Positions 19,203 to 29,363 of a stretch of 64,000 nt of DNA are shown one piece after another. The notes under the pieces were generated by a model, which was given only the letters and a program-made list of their open reading frames with translations, had not been told where the DNA came from and did not search any database. Source of the DNA: Bacteroides caecigallinarum (lineage in GTDB: Bacteria; Bacteroidota; Bacteroidia; Bacteroidales; Bacteroidaceae); the NCBI RefSeq assembly GCF_016902295.1, contig NZ_JACJLQ010000005.1, forward strand, positions 50,892 to 114,891. Direction: 5' to 3'. The translations under genes and the position numbers were made by a program. Positions within the stretch are counted from its first letter, which is position 1; each line of letters starts with the position of its first letter.

Positions 19203-19742
19203 TTATATTATATCCGTTTCTATAATCTCATTTGTCACATTTTTTATGGCCGGAATAAAGAGCCCGGAAAGCTCCCTCACCGGATAATATAACAAAGAAG
19301 ACTGCTTAACGGTTCGATTTATCAATTCATCTTTACTGTCGATATATTCCAGAAGACTTATCGCAAGACTTACGATTAAAGCGTATTTCAACGCTCCGAG
19401 CAAAGCCCCGAGCAGCCTGTTGACTATACCAAGATGCACAATCTCCAACGCTTTGGTCAGCATGGAAGCCAGCAGTAAAAAAACTATCGGAACGAGTATC
19501 CATATCATGAAAAAAGCTATGACCTGAGCCACAGAAACGGAAGTACCGAGTCCTACGGCAAGCTTTTCTCCCAACTGCGAGAACAATGCGCGCGCCAGCA
19601 ACAGTCCTGCCACCAATCCTACGATGGCGGCAGCCTGTTTTATAGCACCTTTCATGAACCCCAATACAACTCCGATGGCTATAATGGCAATAATAATCCA
19701 ATCCAAAACGCTCAATTGCAAAGATAAAGCCTCAAGAATCAT
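19203..19742 (-). CDS. CvpA-family membrane protein
   Basis: 179-aa protein with four hydrophobic segments, starting MILEALSLQLSVLDWIIIAI. Gly-rich TM1-TM2 (GVVLGFMKGAIKQAAAIVGLVAGLLLA) is typical of CvpA (colicin V production family). Its biochemical role is unknown. The ATG at 19742 is used; an upstream in-frame ATG at 19769 lies in the stem of the hairpin at 19759-19802. It directly precedes sufB. Confidence 0.85.
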   Translation of the reverse strand: MILEALSLQLSVLDWIIIAIIAIGVVLGFMKGAIKQAAAIVGLVAGLLLARALFSQLGEKLAVGLGTSVSVAQVIAFFMIWILVPIVFLLLASMLTKALEIVHLGIVNRLLGALLGALKYALIVSLAISLLEYIDSKDELINRTVKQSSLLYYPVRELSGLFIPAIKNVTNEIIETDII

Positions 19743-19758
19743 AAATATATTTAATTGA

Positions 19759-19802
19759 CAAGTTGACAAGGTTTCATCCGGATGGAGAGCCTTGTCAACT
19801 TG
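19759..19802. repeat. Nested inverted repeat between infB and cvpA
   Basis: A 13-bp perfect stem (arm 19759-19771, CAAGTTGACAAGG, against 19790-19802) encloses a 10-bp palindrome CATCCGGATG (19775-19784). There is no strong T-run, so it may be a leader structure or weak terminator. AAGCCTTATCA is also repeated at 19809 and 19829. Confidence 0.6.
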
Positions 19803-19846
19803 TAACTAAAGCCTTATCATCTGAAAAGAAGCCTTATCAACTGTAA

Positions 19847-22753
19847 TTATAGTGTCTGTTTTACTTCTACTTCCTCGTAAGTCTCGATAACGTCGCCCAC
19901 TTTAATGTCATTACAGTTTGTGAGGCTGATACCGCACTCGAAGTTAGTACCAACTTCCTTCACGTCGTCCTTGAAGCGTTTCAAGGCATTGATGGCACCG
20001 GTAAATACTACGATACCGTCGCGGATAAGGCGAGCCTTGTCTGTACGCTTAACCTTACCGGTCTTAACCATAGCTCCGGCAACCTGTCCGACCTTGCTGA
20101 TATTGAACACTTCGCGAACCTCGATAGTAGCAGTTACCTGTTCTTTCAATGTAGGAGCAAGCATACCTTCCATTGCGGCCTTGACTTCTTCAATGGCATC
20201 GTAAATGATAGAATACTTACGAATATCCACACCTTCCTGTTCCGCAAGTTTTGCGGCACTGCTTGAAGGACGTACCTGGAAACCGACAATGATAGCATCG
20301 GAAGCGGCAGCCAACGATACGTCTGATTCTGATATCTGACCTACACCCTTATGTATGACATTGACCTGAATCTGTTCAGTTGAAAGCTTGATAAGCGAAT
20401 CGCTCAATGCTTCTACAGAACCGTCCACGTCACCCTTGACGATGATGTTAAGTTCGTGGAAGTCACCCAACGCAAGACGGCGTCCAACCTCGTCAAGAGT
20501 AAGCATCTTCTGAGTACGCAATCCCTGTTCGCGGGCAAGCTGTTCACGCTTGTTGGCTATCTCGCGAGCTTCCTGGTCTGTATCGAACACATGGAACGTA
20601 TCGCCTGCTGCAGGAGCACCGTTAAGACCGAGTATCAAAACAGGTTCTGCAGGACCTGCTTCTTTCATACGCTGGTTACGTTCGTTGAACATGGCTTTAA
20701 CCTTACCGTACGAAGTACCTGCCAATACGATATCACCAACATGCAATGTACCGTTTGAGACAAGTACAGTAGCCACATATCCGCGTCCCTTGTCCAAAGA
20801 CGATTCAATGATTGAACCTGTTGCTTTACGATTTGGATTTGCCTTAAGGTCAAGCATTTCTGCTTCAAGCAATACTTTTTCCAACAGGTCGTTAACACCA
20901 AGTCCTGTCTTGGCAGAAATATCCTGTGACTGGTACTTACCACCCCACTCTTCTACAAGGAAGTTCATGGCAGCAAGTTCTTCTTTAATCTTGTCAGGAT
21001 TAGCATTAGGCTTATCAACCTTATTGATTGCGAATACGATAGGTACTCCGGCAGCCATAGCATGGTTGATAGCTTCCTTAGTCTGAGGCATCACGTTATC
21101 ATCGGCAGCTACAATGATGATTACCACGTCAGTGACCTTAGCTCCACGGGCACGCATCGCTGTAAACGCCTCATGACCCGGAGTATCGAGGAATGTGATA
21201 CGACGACCGTCGTCCAATTTCACATTGTATGCACCGATGTGCTGAGTGATACCACCGGCCTCACCGGCAATAACGTTTGCTTTACGTATATAGTCAAGCA
21301 ATGAAGTCTTACCGTGGTCAACGTGTCCCATCACAGTAACAATCGGAGCACGTGGTTCAAGATCTTCTTCCGCATCGGCTTCTTCTTCAATAGCCTGTGC
21401 GACTTCCGCGCTGACGTATTCAGTCTTGTAGCCGAACTCTTCCGCCACAAGGTTAATGGTCTCCGCGTCAAGGCGCTGGTTAATGGACACCATTATGCCG
21501 ACACTCATACATGTAGAAATAACCTGAGTGACAGAAATATCCATCATGTTTGCCAGCTCATTGGCAGTAACGAATTCCGTGAGCTTTAGCACCTTGCTTT
21601 CTTCCATTTCCAGTTCTTCCTGCTCCAGCTGGCGGTTCTGTATGTTCTCACGTTTCTCCTTACGGTATTTGGCAGCCTTGTTCTTTCCCTTGTTGGTCAG
21701 ACGAGCGAGAGTTTCCTTAATCTGTTTTGCCACATCCTCGTCGCTCACCTCCTGCTTCACCACAGGCTTCTTGAATTTTTCCTTGCCGGCATTCTTTCCG
21801 CCTCCCTGGTTCTTGCCCGGCTTCTCGTTTTTCGCGCCTCCGGCATGAGTCTGTGCGGGCTGCGGATTATAAATATCCACCCGCTCTTTATTTATCCTGT
21901 TACGTTTTTTCTTCTTTGACACGTCATCCTGTCCGCCCTTGTCAGCCTTATCATCGCTCTTGCGTATTTCCTTGATGATGGCGTCTTTCATCAGCTTGCG
22001 CTGTTCCTGGCGCATCTTGTCCTTTTCTTCCCTTTCCTTACGCTTTTCTTCCTTCGATTTTTTCTTTGGGCGTGTCGATTGGTTGAGCGCTGCCAGGTCA
22101 ATCTGGCCAACGACATTGATTTTCGATTTGAACTCTGTCGGACGGATTTTAAAGACACCGTCGTCATTCACTTTGTTTTCAGCTTCTTCTTTTTTTTCTT
22201 CCATCGGCTCATTTATAACTTCGTCTGCTTTTGCATCCGTATGTTTGGTTTCTCTATCTTCAATTATTACAGGCTCCTGTTCCCGTGGCAACTCTTCGTT
22301 TGGCACTTCGGTAGCAGGTTCAGCCTTGACATCTTCTGTCAACTTAGTTTCAGCCTCCACACGCGCGTCATTTTCTTTCTTATATTCAGCTGTCGAAGGC
22401 TTGCTCTTCTTTCTGTTCAGGCTGTCCAAATCAATCTTGCCGACAGGCTTGAATTTCTGGCGCGCCTCTTCCGGGGCCGCGGTCTCCTTCTTCACGACAT
22501 CTCCCGCAATGTCGTCTATAGAAACCGAAGCCTTGTTCTTTTCCTTATTCTGGCGTTCTTGAATAATCTTTTCCGATTTTATCTTCAGGTCCTTGTCTTT
22601 ATTGAATTCCTTAACCAGTTCCGCATATTGTTCCTCTGTTATTTTAGTATTAGGATTGGCTTCCACGCTGTATCCTTTTTTCTGCAAGAAGTCAACAGCG
22701 GTCGCTATCCCCACATTCAGGTCTCTTGCTACTTTATTAAGTCTTATCGTCAT
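19847..22753 (-). CDS. infB: Translation initiation factor IF-2
   Basis: GTPase that places initiator tRNA on the ribosome. Start [15 protein letters not shown] at 22753 (an in-frame ATG three codons earlier is less likely). An IF2_N domain comes first, then a long charged Lys/Glu-rich linker, a second IF2_N-like domain, and the G domain from about 470 ([23 protein letters not shown]). Domains II-IV follow. At 968 aa it has the long N-terminus typical of the Bacteroidales form. It is third in rimP-nusA-infB. Confidence 0.98.
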   Translation of the reverse strand: MTIRLNKVARDLNVGIATAVDFLQKKGYSVEANPNTKITEEQYAELVKEFNKDKDLKIKSEKIIQERQNKEKNKASVSIDDIAGDVVKKETAAPEEARQKFKPVGKIDLDSLNRKKSKPSTAEYKKENDARVEAETKLTEDVKAEPATEVPNEELPREQEPVIIEDRETKHTDAKADEVINEPMEEKKEEAENKVNDDGVFKIRPTEFKSKINVVGQIDLAALNQSTRPKKKSKEEKRKEREEKDKMRQEQRKLMKDAIIKEIRKSDDKADKGGQDDVSKKKKRNRINKERVDIYNPQPAQTHAGGAKNEKPGKNQGGGKNAGKEKFKKPVVKQEVSDEDVAKQIKETLARLTNKGKNKAAKYRKEKRENIQNRQLEQEELEMEESKVLKLTEFVTANELANMMDISVTQVISTCMSVGIMVSINQRLDAETINLVAEEFGYKTEYVSAEVAQAIEEEADAEEDLEPRAPIVTVMGHVDHGKTSLLDYIRKANVIAGEAGGITQHIGAYNVKLDDGRRITFLDTPGHEAFTAMRARGAKVTDVVIIIVAADDNVMPQTKEAINHAMAAGVPIVFAINKVDKPNANPDKIKEELAAMNFLVEEWGGKYQSQDISAKTGLGVNDLLEKVLLEAEMLDLKANPNRKATGSIIESSLDKGRGYVATVLVSNGTLHVGDIVLAGTSYGKVKAMFNERNQRMKEAGPAEPVLILGLNGAPAAGDTFHVFDTDQEAREIANKREQLAREQGLRTQKMLTLDEVGRRLALGDFHELNIIVKGDVDGSVEALSDSLIKLSTEQIQVNVIHKGVGQISESDVSLAAASDAIIVGFQVRPSSSAAKLAEQEGVDIRKYSIIYDAIEEVKAAMEGMLAPTLKEQVTATIEVREVFNISKVGQVAGAMVKTGKVKRTDKARLIRDGIVVFTGAINALKRFKDDVKEVGTNFECGISLTNCNDIKVGDVIETYEEVEVKQTL

Positions 22754-22815
22754 AATATCCAATTAACAATTAAAAATCAACAATTAAAAAATAGGGCAGA
22801 ACCGGCATTCAATAA

Positions 22816-22855
22816 AATAAAGAATGAACAGCCGGCACCCTGCACATTCTTTATT
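22816..22855 (-). terminator. Hairpin between nusA and infB
   Basis: An 11-bp stem (22816-22826 with 22845-22855, AATAAAGAATG) with an 18-nt loop containing GCCGGC lies just after the nusA stop, followed on the minus strand by a U-rich stretch. It could be a partial terminator or an RNA-processing site. Confidence 0.45.
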
Positions 22856-22869
22856 CATACTATAAACGA

Positions 22870-24123
22870 TTATTCAAATTCCGCCTTCAGGATACGCAAC
22901 ACGTCGTCCACTGTATTTTCCTCAAGGTCGGCCTTTTCTATAAGCATTTCCCTTGGAGCGTTGAGCACACCTCTCGCGGTGTCTATGCCTATGCCCTTTA
23001 TGGCATTGATCACCCACTCGTCAATCTCGTCCTTGAACTCGTCAAGGTAGATGTCATCCTCCACGGCGTTTTCGTCAAGCTCGCGATATACGTCTATCGT
23101 ATATTCTGTAAGCATACTGGCAAGCTTTATGTTCATACCTCCCTTACCAATGGCAAGCGACACCTCTTCAGGTTTCAGATACACCTCCGCCCTCTTCTCC
23201 TGCTCGTGCATTACTATGGACGATATTTTGGCGGGGCTCAATGCCCTCTGGATGAAGAGCTGTATGTTCGATGTATAGTTTATCACGTCAATATTCTCGT
23301 TACGCAACTCGCGTACTATGCCGTGAATTCTCGAGCCTTTCACTCCCACGCATGCTCCCACAGGATCAATTCTGTCGTCGTACGACTCTACGGCAATCTT
23401 CGCTCTCTCGCCCGGAATGCGCGCAATCTTCTTTATGGTGATTATTCCGTCGGCTATCTCCGGAACCTCCTGTTCGAACAGTCTCTGCAGGAATACCGGC
23501 GATGTGCGGCTCAGTATAATCTTCGGATTGTTGTTTCTATTGTCAACCCTTGCCACTACAGCACGCGCTGTCTCGCCTTTACGATAGAAGTCGCCCGGAA
23601 TCTGTTCGGTTTTAGGCAACAAAAGCTCATTGCCTTCATCGTCAAGCATCAGAATTTCCTTCTTCCATATCTGATAAACTTCAGCACTGACAACTTTCCC
23701 CACCTGTTCGATGTATTTGTTATACAAGCTGTCTTTCTCCAATTCAAGAATTTTCGAAGCCAAGGTCTGTCTCAAGTTCAAGATAGCCCTTCGTCCGAAC
23801 TTTTCAAAGATAACCTCATCCGTCACCTCCTCGCCCACTTCGTATGAAGCGTCAATTTTTCTTGCCTCGGTAAGTGAAATTTGCCTGTTAGGGTTATTGA
23901 AATCCTCGTCGGCCACCACCTCACGGTTACGCCATATTTCAAAATCTCCCTTATCAGGGTTAACTATAACATCGTAATTCTCATCCGAGCCGAACATCTT
24001 GGCAATAACACTGCGGAATGATTCTTCCAAAACTCCCACCATAGTGGTGCGGTCAATGTTCTTCAGCTCCTTGAACTCCGAAAAGGTGTCAATCAAGCTT
24101 ACAGTTTCGTCTTTTTTGGCCAT
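22870..24123 (-). CDS. nusA: Transcription termination/antitermination factor NusA
   Basis: RNA-polymerase-binding elongation factor, 417 aa. The N-terminal domain binds polymerase. It is followed by S1 (about 135-200) and two KH domains with VKGSRIHGIVRELRNENIDV and AIGKGGMNIKLASMLT. The C-terminal helix-hairpin-helix segment (GIGIDTARGVL, about 375-417) is short; the long acidic repeats of the proteobacterial form are absent, as is usual outside that group. It is 2 bp from the rimP stop. Confidence 0.97.
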   Translation of the reverse strand: MAKKDETVSLIDTFSEFKELKNIDRTTMVGVLEESFRSVIAKMFGSDENYDVIVNPDKGDFEIWRNREVVADEDFNNPNRQISLTEARKIDASYEVGEEVTDEVIFEKFGRRAILNLRQTLASKILELEKDSLYNKYIEQVGKVVSAEVYQIWKKEILMLDDEGNELLLPKTEQIPGDFYRKGETARAVVARVDNRNNNPKIILSRTSPVFLQRLFEQEVPEIADGIITIKKIARIPGERAKIAVESYDDRIDPVGACVGVKGSRIHGIVRELRNENIDVINYTSNIQLFIQRALSPAKISSIVMHEQEKRAEVYLKPEEVSLAIGKGGMNIKLASMLTEYTIDVYRELDENAVEDDIYLDEFKDEIDEWVINAIKGIGIDTARGVLNAPREMLIEKADLEENTVDDVLRILKAEFE

Positions 24124-24125
24124 AA

Positions 24126-24593
24126 TTATTTGAAGCTAATTAAATATTTTGTGTATTTTATTTCATCATAAGTAAATGTAAGCAACTGTTCCACTAATTT
24201 AGGACGTTTGCTGCCTTCCGGTTTAATCTTAGTCTGCACAGTAAGTGTAAATTGCTTATCATCGACATCTGTCAGTACACCTCTGTATTTTTTACCGTCA
24301 TTAGCCAACACCTCAACTTCTTTTCCTATGTGTATAACATATTGCTGCAACACTTTGAAAGGCTGACCTATACCGGCAGAACCCACTTCCAGCTCATAGT
24401 CTTCATCGTCTCTACTGAGTTGGGACTCGATGTATTTGCTTAGTTCTACACAATCGTCAATCCATACACCTTCCGCATGGTCAATTTCCACTACAATCTT
24501 GTCGTCAGGGCTAACTGTTACATCCACCAGAAAATAATCCTTATCTTCCAGCCACTTCGATACAATACCGGTTACTACGTTTTTATCTATCAT
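24126..24593 (-). CDS. rimP: Ribosome maturation factor RimP
   Basis: Assists 30S subunit maturation. 155 aa. VTVSPDDKIVVEIDHAEGV..DCVELSKYIES and the ELEVGSAGIGQPFK segment are RimP hallmarks. The start at 24593 (MIDKNVVTGIV) is used; the longer open frame would run through the leader hairpin and up to the promoter. It is first gene of rimP-nusA-infB. Confidence 0.95.
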   Translation of the reverse strand: MIDKNVVTGIVSKWLEDKDYFLVDVTVSPDDKIVVEIDHAEGVWIDDCVELSKYIESQLSRDDEDYELEVGSAGIGQPFKVLQQYVIHIGKEVEVLANDGKKYRGVLTDVDDKQFTLTVQTKIKPEGSKRPKLVEQLLTFTYDEIKYTKYLISFK

Positions 24594-24611
24594 TGGTAAA
24601 ATTTTAAGAAC

Positions 24612-24638
24612 AAAAAAGAGGAGCTTGATTGCCCCTCC
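24612..24638 (-). terminator. Attenuator-like hairpin in the rimP leader
   Basis: On the minus strand an eight-pair stem (GGAGGGGC with GCTCCTCT, two G-U pairs) and a six-base loop are followed directly by six T. It lies between the promoter (24660-24690) and the rimP ATG, so it would act on the leader transcript. Confidence 0.6.
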
Positions 24639-24659
24639 ACTTCTCATCCATATCGAACG

Positions 24660-24690
24660 CAAAGATACAAATATTATATTGTACTACAAA
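24660..24690 (-). promoter_or_regulatory. Promoter for rimP-nusA-infB
   Basis: TTTG at 24690-24687, a 19-nt spacer and TATCTTTG at 24667-24660 on the minus strand; an excellent match to the Bacteroides consensus. It implies a leader of about 60 nt. Confidence 0.8.
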
Positions 24691-24845
24691 ATATTAATAC
24701 TTTTTTTATTCATTTATGAGGTCTTTACCACTTATATTCACTAAAAAAACAGACTACAAATATTCTTCAAAAGCGCTTCGGAATATGCATGATTTTACTC
24801 CAAATGAAAAAAAACGTCCAAAACGAACATTTTTTCGAGAAAAAG

Positions 24846-24876
24846 TTTGCAGATATAAATAAAATGCATACCTTTG
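24846..24876 (+). promoter_or_regulatory. Promoter for tRNA-Phe
   Basis: TTTG at 24846-24849, a 19-nt spacer and TACCTTTG at 24869-24876; a perfect consensus match. The tRNA begins 22 nt further on. Confidence 0.8.
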
Positions 24877-24897
24877 CAACCGCAAACGAGAAACAAT

Positions 24898-24970
24898 GGT
24901 GCCATAGCTCAGTTGGTAGAGCAAAGGACTGAAAATCCTTGTGTCCCCGGTTCGATTCCTGGTGGCACCA
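24898..24970 (+). tRNA. tRNA-Phe (GAA)
   Basis: Full cloverleaf: acceptor GGTGCCA/TGGCACC, D arm GCTC..GAGC, anticodon stem AAGGA/TCCTT with loop CTGAAAA (anticodon GAA at 24931-24933), and T arm CCCGG-TTCGATT-CCTGG. The discriminator is A and CCA is not encoded, as the next bases are CTTTT. Length 73 nt. Confidence 0.97.
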
Positions 24971-24995
24971 CTTTTACAAAACGAAAAATCATGAA

Positions 24996-25029
24996 AACCG
25001 CTGAAATACAGTTATTTCAGCGGTTTTTT
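24996..25029 (+). terminator. tRNA-Phe terminator
   Basis: A 12-bp perfect stem (AACCGCTGAAAT at 24996-25007 with 25014-25025) and a 6-nt loop are followed by a T-run. Confidence 0.85.
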
Positions 25030-25101
25030 CTTTATGTGCTGTCCGCAAAAATATGCAAGGAATCATGGGATTAATGTAATCATTACCCGACACGAATAAC
25101 A

Positions 25102-25120
25102 AACCGCAACTTTTGCGGTT
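25102..25120. terminator. Small hairpin downstream of the HTCS gene
   Basis: AACCGCAA/TTGCGGTT, an 8-bp stem with a 3-nt loop, 41 bp past the HTCS stop on the minus strand. ATTACCCGA is directly repeated on both sides. Termination is plausible but the U-tract is poor. Confidence 0.4.
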
Positions 25121-25160
25121 AATTACCCGAATCAGGCAATGACTGATTATAAAAAAATTC

Positions 25161-28100
25161 CTACGATTGCATTTGATTATGCAACTCAGCATATTTGCTT
25201 GGCGAAACGCCATACAGCTCTTTAAACGCATTGGAAAAATAAGTAGCGTTACTGAAACCTACTGCCATTGCTATTTCGGAGACATTGTAATTTTTCTCAG
25301 AAGTAAGCATAGTTGCAGCCTGTTTTAGACGTATGTTACGTATAAAATCACGTGTTGACTGATTGGTCAATTCCTTCAACTTACGATACAGATGCACTCT
25401 GCTTATTCCTACTTGAGAAGCAATCATCTCTACATTTAGTTCCGGATTGCTTATGTTGTCAGTAATGGCCTTCATCACTTTTTTCATAAGCTTGTCATCA
25501 GCAGACTCAGGCATCGGGCAAACTACATTTGAAGCCTGTTCCTGATTGCCACTATAATTGTTTCTCAGGACTTCACGGTTTTTTAGAAGATTCTCTATTG
25601 TAATCTTCACAATATCAATATTAAAAGGTTTTGTCAAATAGGCATCAGCTCCAAATGACAGTCCCTCTATATTATCAGTCTCAGTATTTTTTGCTGTCAG
25701 CAACACAACCGGAATATGATTAGTGTTGATATTTTGCTTTATTTTTCTCAACAGACTCATGCCATCCATTTCGGGCATCATTATATCCGACAGAACAATA
25801 TCAGCCGAAGCGGACATTATGATATCCAAAGCCTGCTTACCGTTAGAACATGCAATGGTTTTGTACATACCACCGAGTTCGGCCAACAAATAGTTCCTTA
25901 CTTCGTCATCATCATCAACAACAAGTACTGTATATTTCTTCCTTACGTTTTTCTTAACCGTTTTTTCTTTTGTCTCTTCAGTTACATATTTTATGTCATC
26001 AGAGACTTTATGAGCCTGTACCGCCGCATGAATATATTTTTCTTCCTCTTTCAAATGAGAGTTACCCAATGGAATACGGATTATAAAGTGACATCCTGGC
26101 TTACCTACATTGTTAGCCACAGATATAGTGCCATAATGTAGTTTCACCAATGACATTGTCAGATGCAATCCAATGCCAGTTCCGCGCGTATAAGTCTCAT
26201 CGTCAGTAATCTGATAAAATCTCTCAAAGATATGTTCTATCTCTGATTCTTTTATTCCAGTGCCATTATCCTCAATCTTTATCTCGACATAGTTATTCAA
26301 CGGATAAGGAATACTGTTGTCTGTTCCCGACTTAACGTATATATTAATCTCACCACATTCAGGAATATGCTTGAACGAATTTGACAACATATTAAATATA
26401 ATTTTATCAAAGTTGTTAGGATCCAACCATACATAAAGTCTTTCCATTTCGGAAACTACATTCACTTTTACTCCTTTACTGTCGGCCTGATAAGCGAAAA
26501 GATCTTTCAAGTCCTTGATAAAACTTATGACTTCCACCTCAGAGAATCTCAATTTCATCTGCTGCTTGTCAATCTTGCGGATATCCATCAGCTGATTGAT
26601 AAGATTCAATATGCGTTCGGCATTTCTTTCTATCAAAGAATAGTTTTTCTGCCTTTCAGAGTCATTGTCTGTTGATATAAGTTTATGAAGAGGACTTAAT
26701 ATCAACGACATAGGAGTACGTATCTCGTGCGAGATGTTAATAAAGAACTGCAATTTTGCTTCATTGGCTTCTTCCTGCATCTTATGCTTCAACATTTCCT
26801 GCCTTGCAAGATACTTAAGTTTTACCTGATACAAGACAAAAGCTATTATAGACAATATTAAAATAATATATATAATCTGAGCCGGTAGTGTCAGATACCA
26901 GACAGGATGTATGTTAATATAAAGTGTTCTAACTGAGGAAGAGGCTGAAGCGTTTTTGCACCTGACCATGAATTTATATTTTCCTACAGGAAGATTGCTG
27001 AAATAGACTCTTGATACACCTTGCTGCACACTGTTCCATACCCCGTTGTTAATAGAATACTCAAAATCGTGCGAGATACTATAATTATCGGTAGCAAACT
27101 CAATGGCAAAATAATTGTCACTATGTGTAAGATTAATTTCTTTAGCCTTAGATATTTCATTATCCAGGACATTATAATGACCGGACATTGTTGATTGGTT
27201 CACCGCTTCATTATGCAAATAAAAAGCTGTAATTCTTACATTACAATTCATCGGTTCAAACTTAATCTTGTCCGGATTAAAATACACAATTCCGCTTGTT
27301 CCACCAAAATATAAGTTTCCCTGTTCATCCTTATATGATGCTCCCATTGAAAATTCATTATTATAAAATCCGCCTGAAGCACTGAATGATACAAATTTAT
27401 GAGTTGTTTCATCAAACTTGACAATACCCATGCTTGTACTTACCCAAACATTACCAGAATCATCAAGTATTACAGATGCTATATTATTGCTCGGAAGTCC
27501 ATCTGCCACATCATATTCATCCAAAAGAGACTCCAATTTATTATTGAATACTTTCAAACCATCCATTGTACCAACCCAGATATTTCCTTTAATATCCTGG
27601 TTGATTGAAGTAATTGTACCTCCTTTTGAAATCGGTGTAGTCTTAATATATTTACCAGTACTGACATCCAAACATCTTACATCATCCACAGTACAGATAT
27701 ACAGTACATTGTCATCACGGCTGTAATATAAAGAATTTATCCATTTATTAAGACTTTCATTCAAATTTGTATCATATAAATGTTCGGAAATAATATTCGG
27801 AGCGGACAAATCGATATAGAACAATCCACTCCCCATTGTACCAATCCATAATCTTCTTTCATTATCTTCCGTGATGGAATATACCCTATCAACATTATAG
27901 AAACCATTTTTCTCAAAAGATACATGATTGAATCGCTGATTATCCTTATCAAGATATGAGAGACCGTTAAGGTATGATCCAATCCAAATCCTGTTGTCAG
28001 AGTCTCTATATACACACATCACTGTATTAGGAACGTTAGACGACATCGAGCGTGGAGAGAAATGCCTGATAAGATTAAATTCGTTATCCAACAAGTAAAG

Positions 28101-29195
28101 CCCGTCATTGTCTGTACCTATCAGATAATCGCCATTTTCATTGCATTCAATTGCTGTTACTGATTTATCACCTATGTTATTTTTCCGAATAGAACGATAT
28201 CCTATATAATTGAACTCATCAGTCTTGAAAGGTACAAATGCCACCCCTTTCTGATATATTCCTATCCACAAATTCCCATAATTATCTGTAATTATGGAAT
28301 GTATCTTTGATTCGGCGAGGTTTGTGTCGCTAATTAGAATCTCGGCTTTTGATATTTCTTTTGTCTTAATATTGTAAGATACTATTCCATCTCCATCAGT
28401 TCCTATCAGGAGTGCATCTCCTCGCTGTATCATGGATGTTACAGGACTGAACGCTGAATATATTTTATTGAACTTATTATTCTGTTTGTCATAAACATAA
28501 GCGCCATCCGTCAGCAATGACACATAAATATTTCCATAATTGTCCTTCACGCAAAGATTAACAGGTGATAACGCAGGATTTGCCTTATCTTTAAAAAAGA
28601 TGCATTCGTTTCCATCTTTTTTCCTCATAATCAAGCCGTGACTTTCGGTAGCTATCCATAAATTACCTTCGTTATCATCAATCATACTATTGACGTTAAA
28701 GCCATTATAATCATTATCCAACGTTTCTATAATGGCATTACCGTCCGAATCAAACTTCAGGCTTTTAATTCCATATCCGCTTGTACCTATAAGTAACGAT
28801 TTATCATAACCACCAAATATACATTTATTATTATATCTGCTATCGGATAAGGCTAAGGTCTTGAATTTGTCTGTAGCATAGTCATAAGTCTGTAAGCCTT
28901 TATTGGATAATACAAATATATGTCCAACAGAGTCTTCATATACAGAAGATACATTATTACTCAACAATGTAGTGGAATCATTCTTAAGAGGTTTATATTT
29001 TACCACTTTTGCGCCGTCATATCTATTAAGGCCATCTCTGGTAGATATCCAGATATATCCTCTGGAATCCTGATAAATATTATTGATCAGACTACTTGAC
29101 AGACCGTCACCAATAGTAAAAAGTCTGCTATACTGGGCATGACATGGCATTAGGAAAGTGCCAATAAAAAACAAAATATATAATATGTACTTCAT
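25161..29195 (-). CDS. Hybrid two-component system regulator (HTCS), xylan PUL sensor
   Basis: One-protein sensor and regulator, 1344 aa. A signal peptide (MKYILYILFFIGTFLMPCHA) leads into periplasmic two-component propeller repeats (about 25-680; DSRGYIWISTRDGLNRYDG). A Y_Y_Y domain (about 690-755), one TM helix (about 765-790), and HisKA with the phospho-His in FINISHEIRTP (near 820) come next. HATPase_c (GTGIGLHL), a receiver with Asp in SDIMMPEMDG (about 1135), and an AraC-type DNA-binding domain complete it. In characterised PULs such proteins bind a specific oligosaccharide in the periplasm and activate the locus. Its position beside the xylan genes suggests a xylo-oligosaccharide ligand; this is inference. 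Confidence 0.95.
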   Translation of the reverse strand: MKYILYILFFIGTFLMPCHAQYSRLFTIGDGLSSSLINNIYQDSRGYIWISTRDGLNRYDGAKVVKYKPLKNDSTTLLSNNVSSVYEDSVGHIFVLSNKGLQTYDYATDKFKTLALSDSRYNNKCIFGGYDKSLLIGTSGYGIKSLKFDSDGNAIIETLDNDYNGFNVNSMIDDNEGNLWIATESHGLIMRKKDGNECIFFKDKANPALSPVNLCVKDNYGNIYVSLLTDGAYVYDKQNNKFNKIYSAFSPVTSMIQRGDALLIGTDGDGIVSYNIKTKEISKAEILISDTNLAESKIHSIITDNYGNLWIGIYQKGVAFVPFKTDEFNYIGYRSIRKNNIGDKSVTAIECNENGDYLIGTDNDGLYLLDNEFNLIRHFSPRSMSSNVPNTVMCVYRDSDNRIWIGSYLNGLSYLDKDNQRFNHVSFEKNGFYNVDRVYSITEDNERRLWIGTMGSGLFYIDLSAPNIISEHLYDTNLNESLNKWINSLYYSRDDNVLYICTVDDVRCLDVSTGKYIKTTPISKGGTITSINQDIKGNIWVGTMDGLKVFNNKLESLLDEYDVADGLPSNNIASVILDDSGNVWVSTSMGIVKFDETTHKFVSFSASGGFYNNEFSMGASYKDEQGNLYFGGTSGIVYFNPDKIKFEPMNCNVRITAFYLHNEAVNQSTMSGHYNVLDNEISKAKEINLTHSDNYFAIEFATDNYSISHDFEYSINNGVWNSVQQGVSRVYFSNLPVGKYKFMVRCKNASASSSVRTLYINIHPVWYLTLPAQIIYIILILSIIAFVLYQVKLKYLARQEMLKHKMQEEANEAKLQFFINISHEIRTPMSLILSPLHKLISTDNDSERQKNYSLIERNAERILNLINQLMDIRKIDKQQMKLRFSEVEVISFIKDLKDLFAYQADSKGVKVNVVSEMERLYVWLDPNNFDKIIFNMLSNSFKHIPECGEINIYVKSGTDNSIPYPLNNYVEIKIEDNGTGIKESEIEHIFERFYQITDDETYTRGTGIGLHLTMSLVKLHYGTISVANNVGKPGCHFIIRIPLGNSHLKEEEKYIHAAVQAHKVSDDIKYVTEETKEKTVKKNVRKKYTVLVVDDDDEVRNYLLAELGGMYKTIACSNGKQALDIIMSASADIVLSDIMMPEMDGMSLLRKIKQNINTNHIPVVLLTAKNTETDNIEGLSFGADAYLTKPFNIDIVKITIENLLKNREVLRNNYSGNQEQASNVVCPMPESADDKLMKKVMKAITDNISNPELNVEMIASQVGISRVHLYRKLKELTNQSTRDFIRNIRLKQAATMLTSEKNYNVSEIAMAVGFSNATYFSNAFKELYGVSPSKYAELHNQMQS

Positions 29196-29236
29196 TTTAT
29201 AGACTCAAGCAAGATTATTCAATATAATTCTCGACA

Positions 29237-29244
29237 CAAAGATA
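29237..29244 (-). promoter_or_regulatory. -7 box for the HTCS gene
   Basis: Minus-strand TATCTTTG about 42 nt upstream of the ATG. No -33, and no TGTAACAT half-site at the distance seen in the other PUL promoters, which fits a separate, constitutive or weak expression. Confidence 0.5.
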
Positions 29245-29304
29245 CAATTAATATTTTACTGTCAGCATCTATAACAATAAATCTCATATTATCAGATATA
29301 ATAA

Positions 29305-29350
29305 TCCCCACACATAATTTTCATAAACAAACGAATATTACATGTGGGGA
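29305..29350 (-). terminator. Hairpin after the nine-gene enzyme operon
   Basis: TCCCCACA at 29305-29312 pairs with TGTGGGGA at 29343-29350, with a 30-nt AT-rich loop, just after the GH43 stop. The large loop makes it a moderate terminator candidate. Confidence 0.4.
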
Positions 29351-29363
29351 AACAAGGAATTAA

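Noticed and set aside
21939..23050. Open frames opposite infB
   Set aside because: They mirror the Lys/Glu-rich linker of IF-2 (giving Ser/Phe-rich text) and have no support of their own.
24898..24970. tRNA-Phe as integration site of the PUL
   Set aside because: No integrase gene and no visible repeat of the tRNA 3' end elsewhere in the window; cannot be supported.
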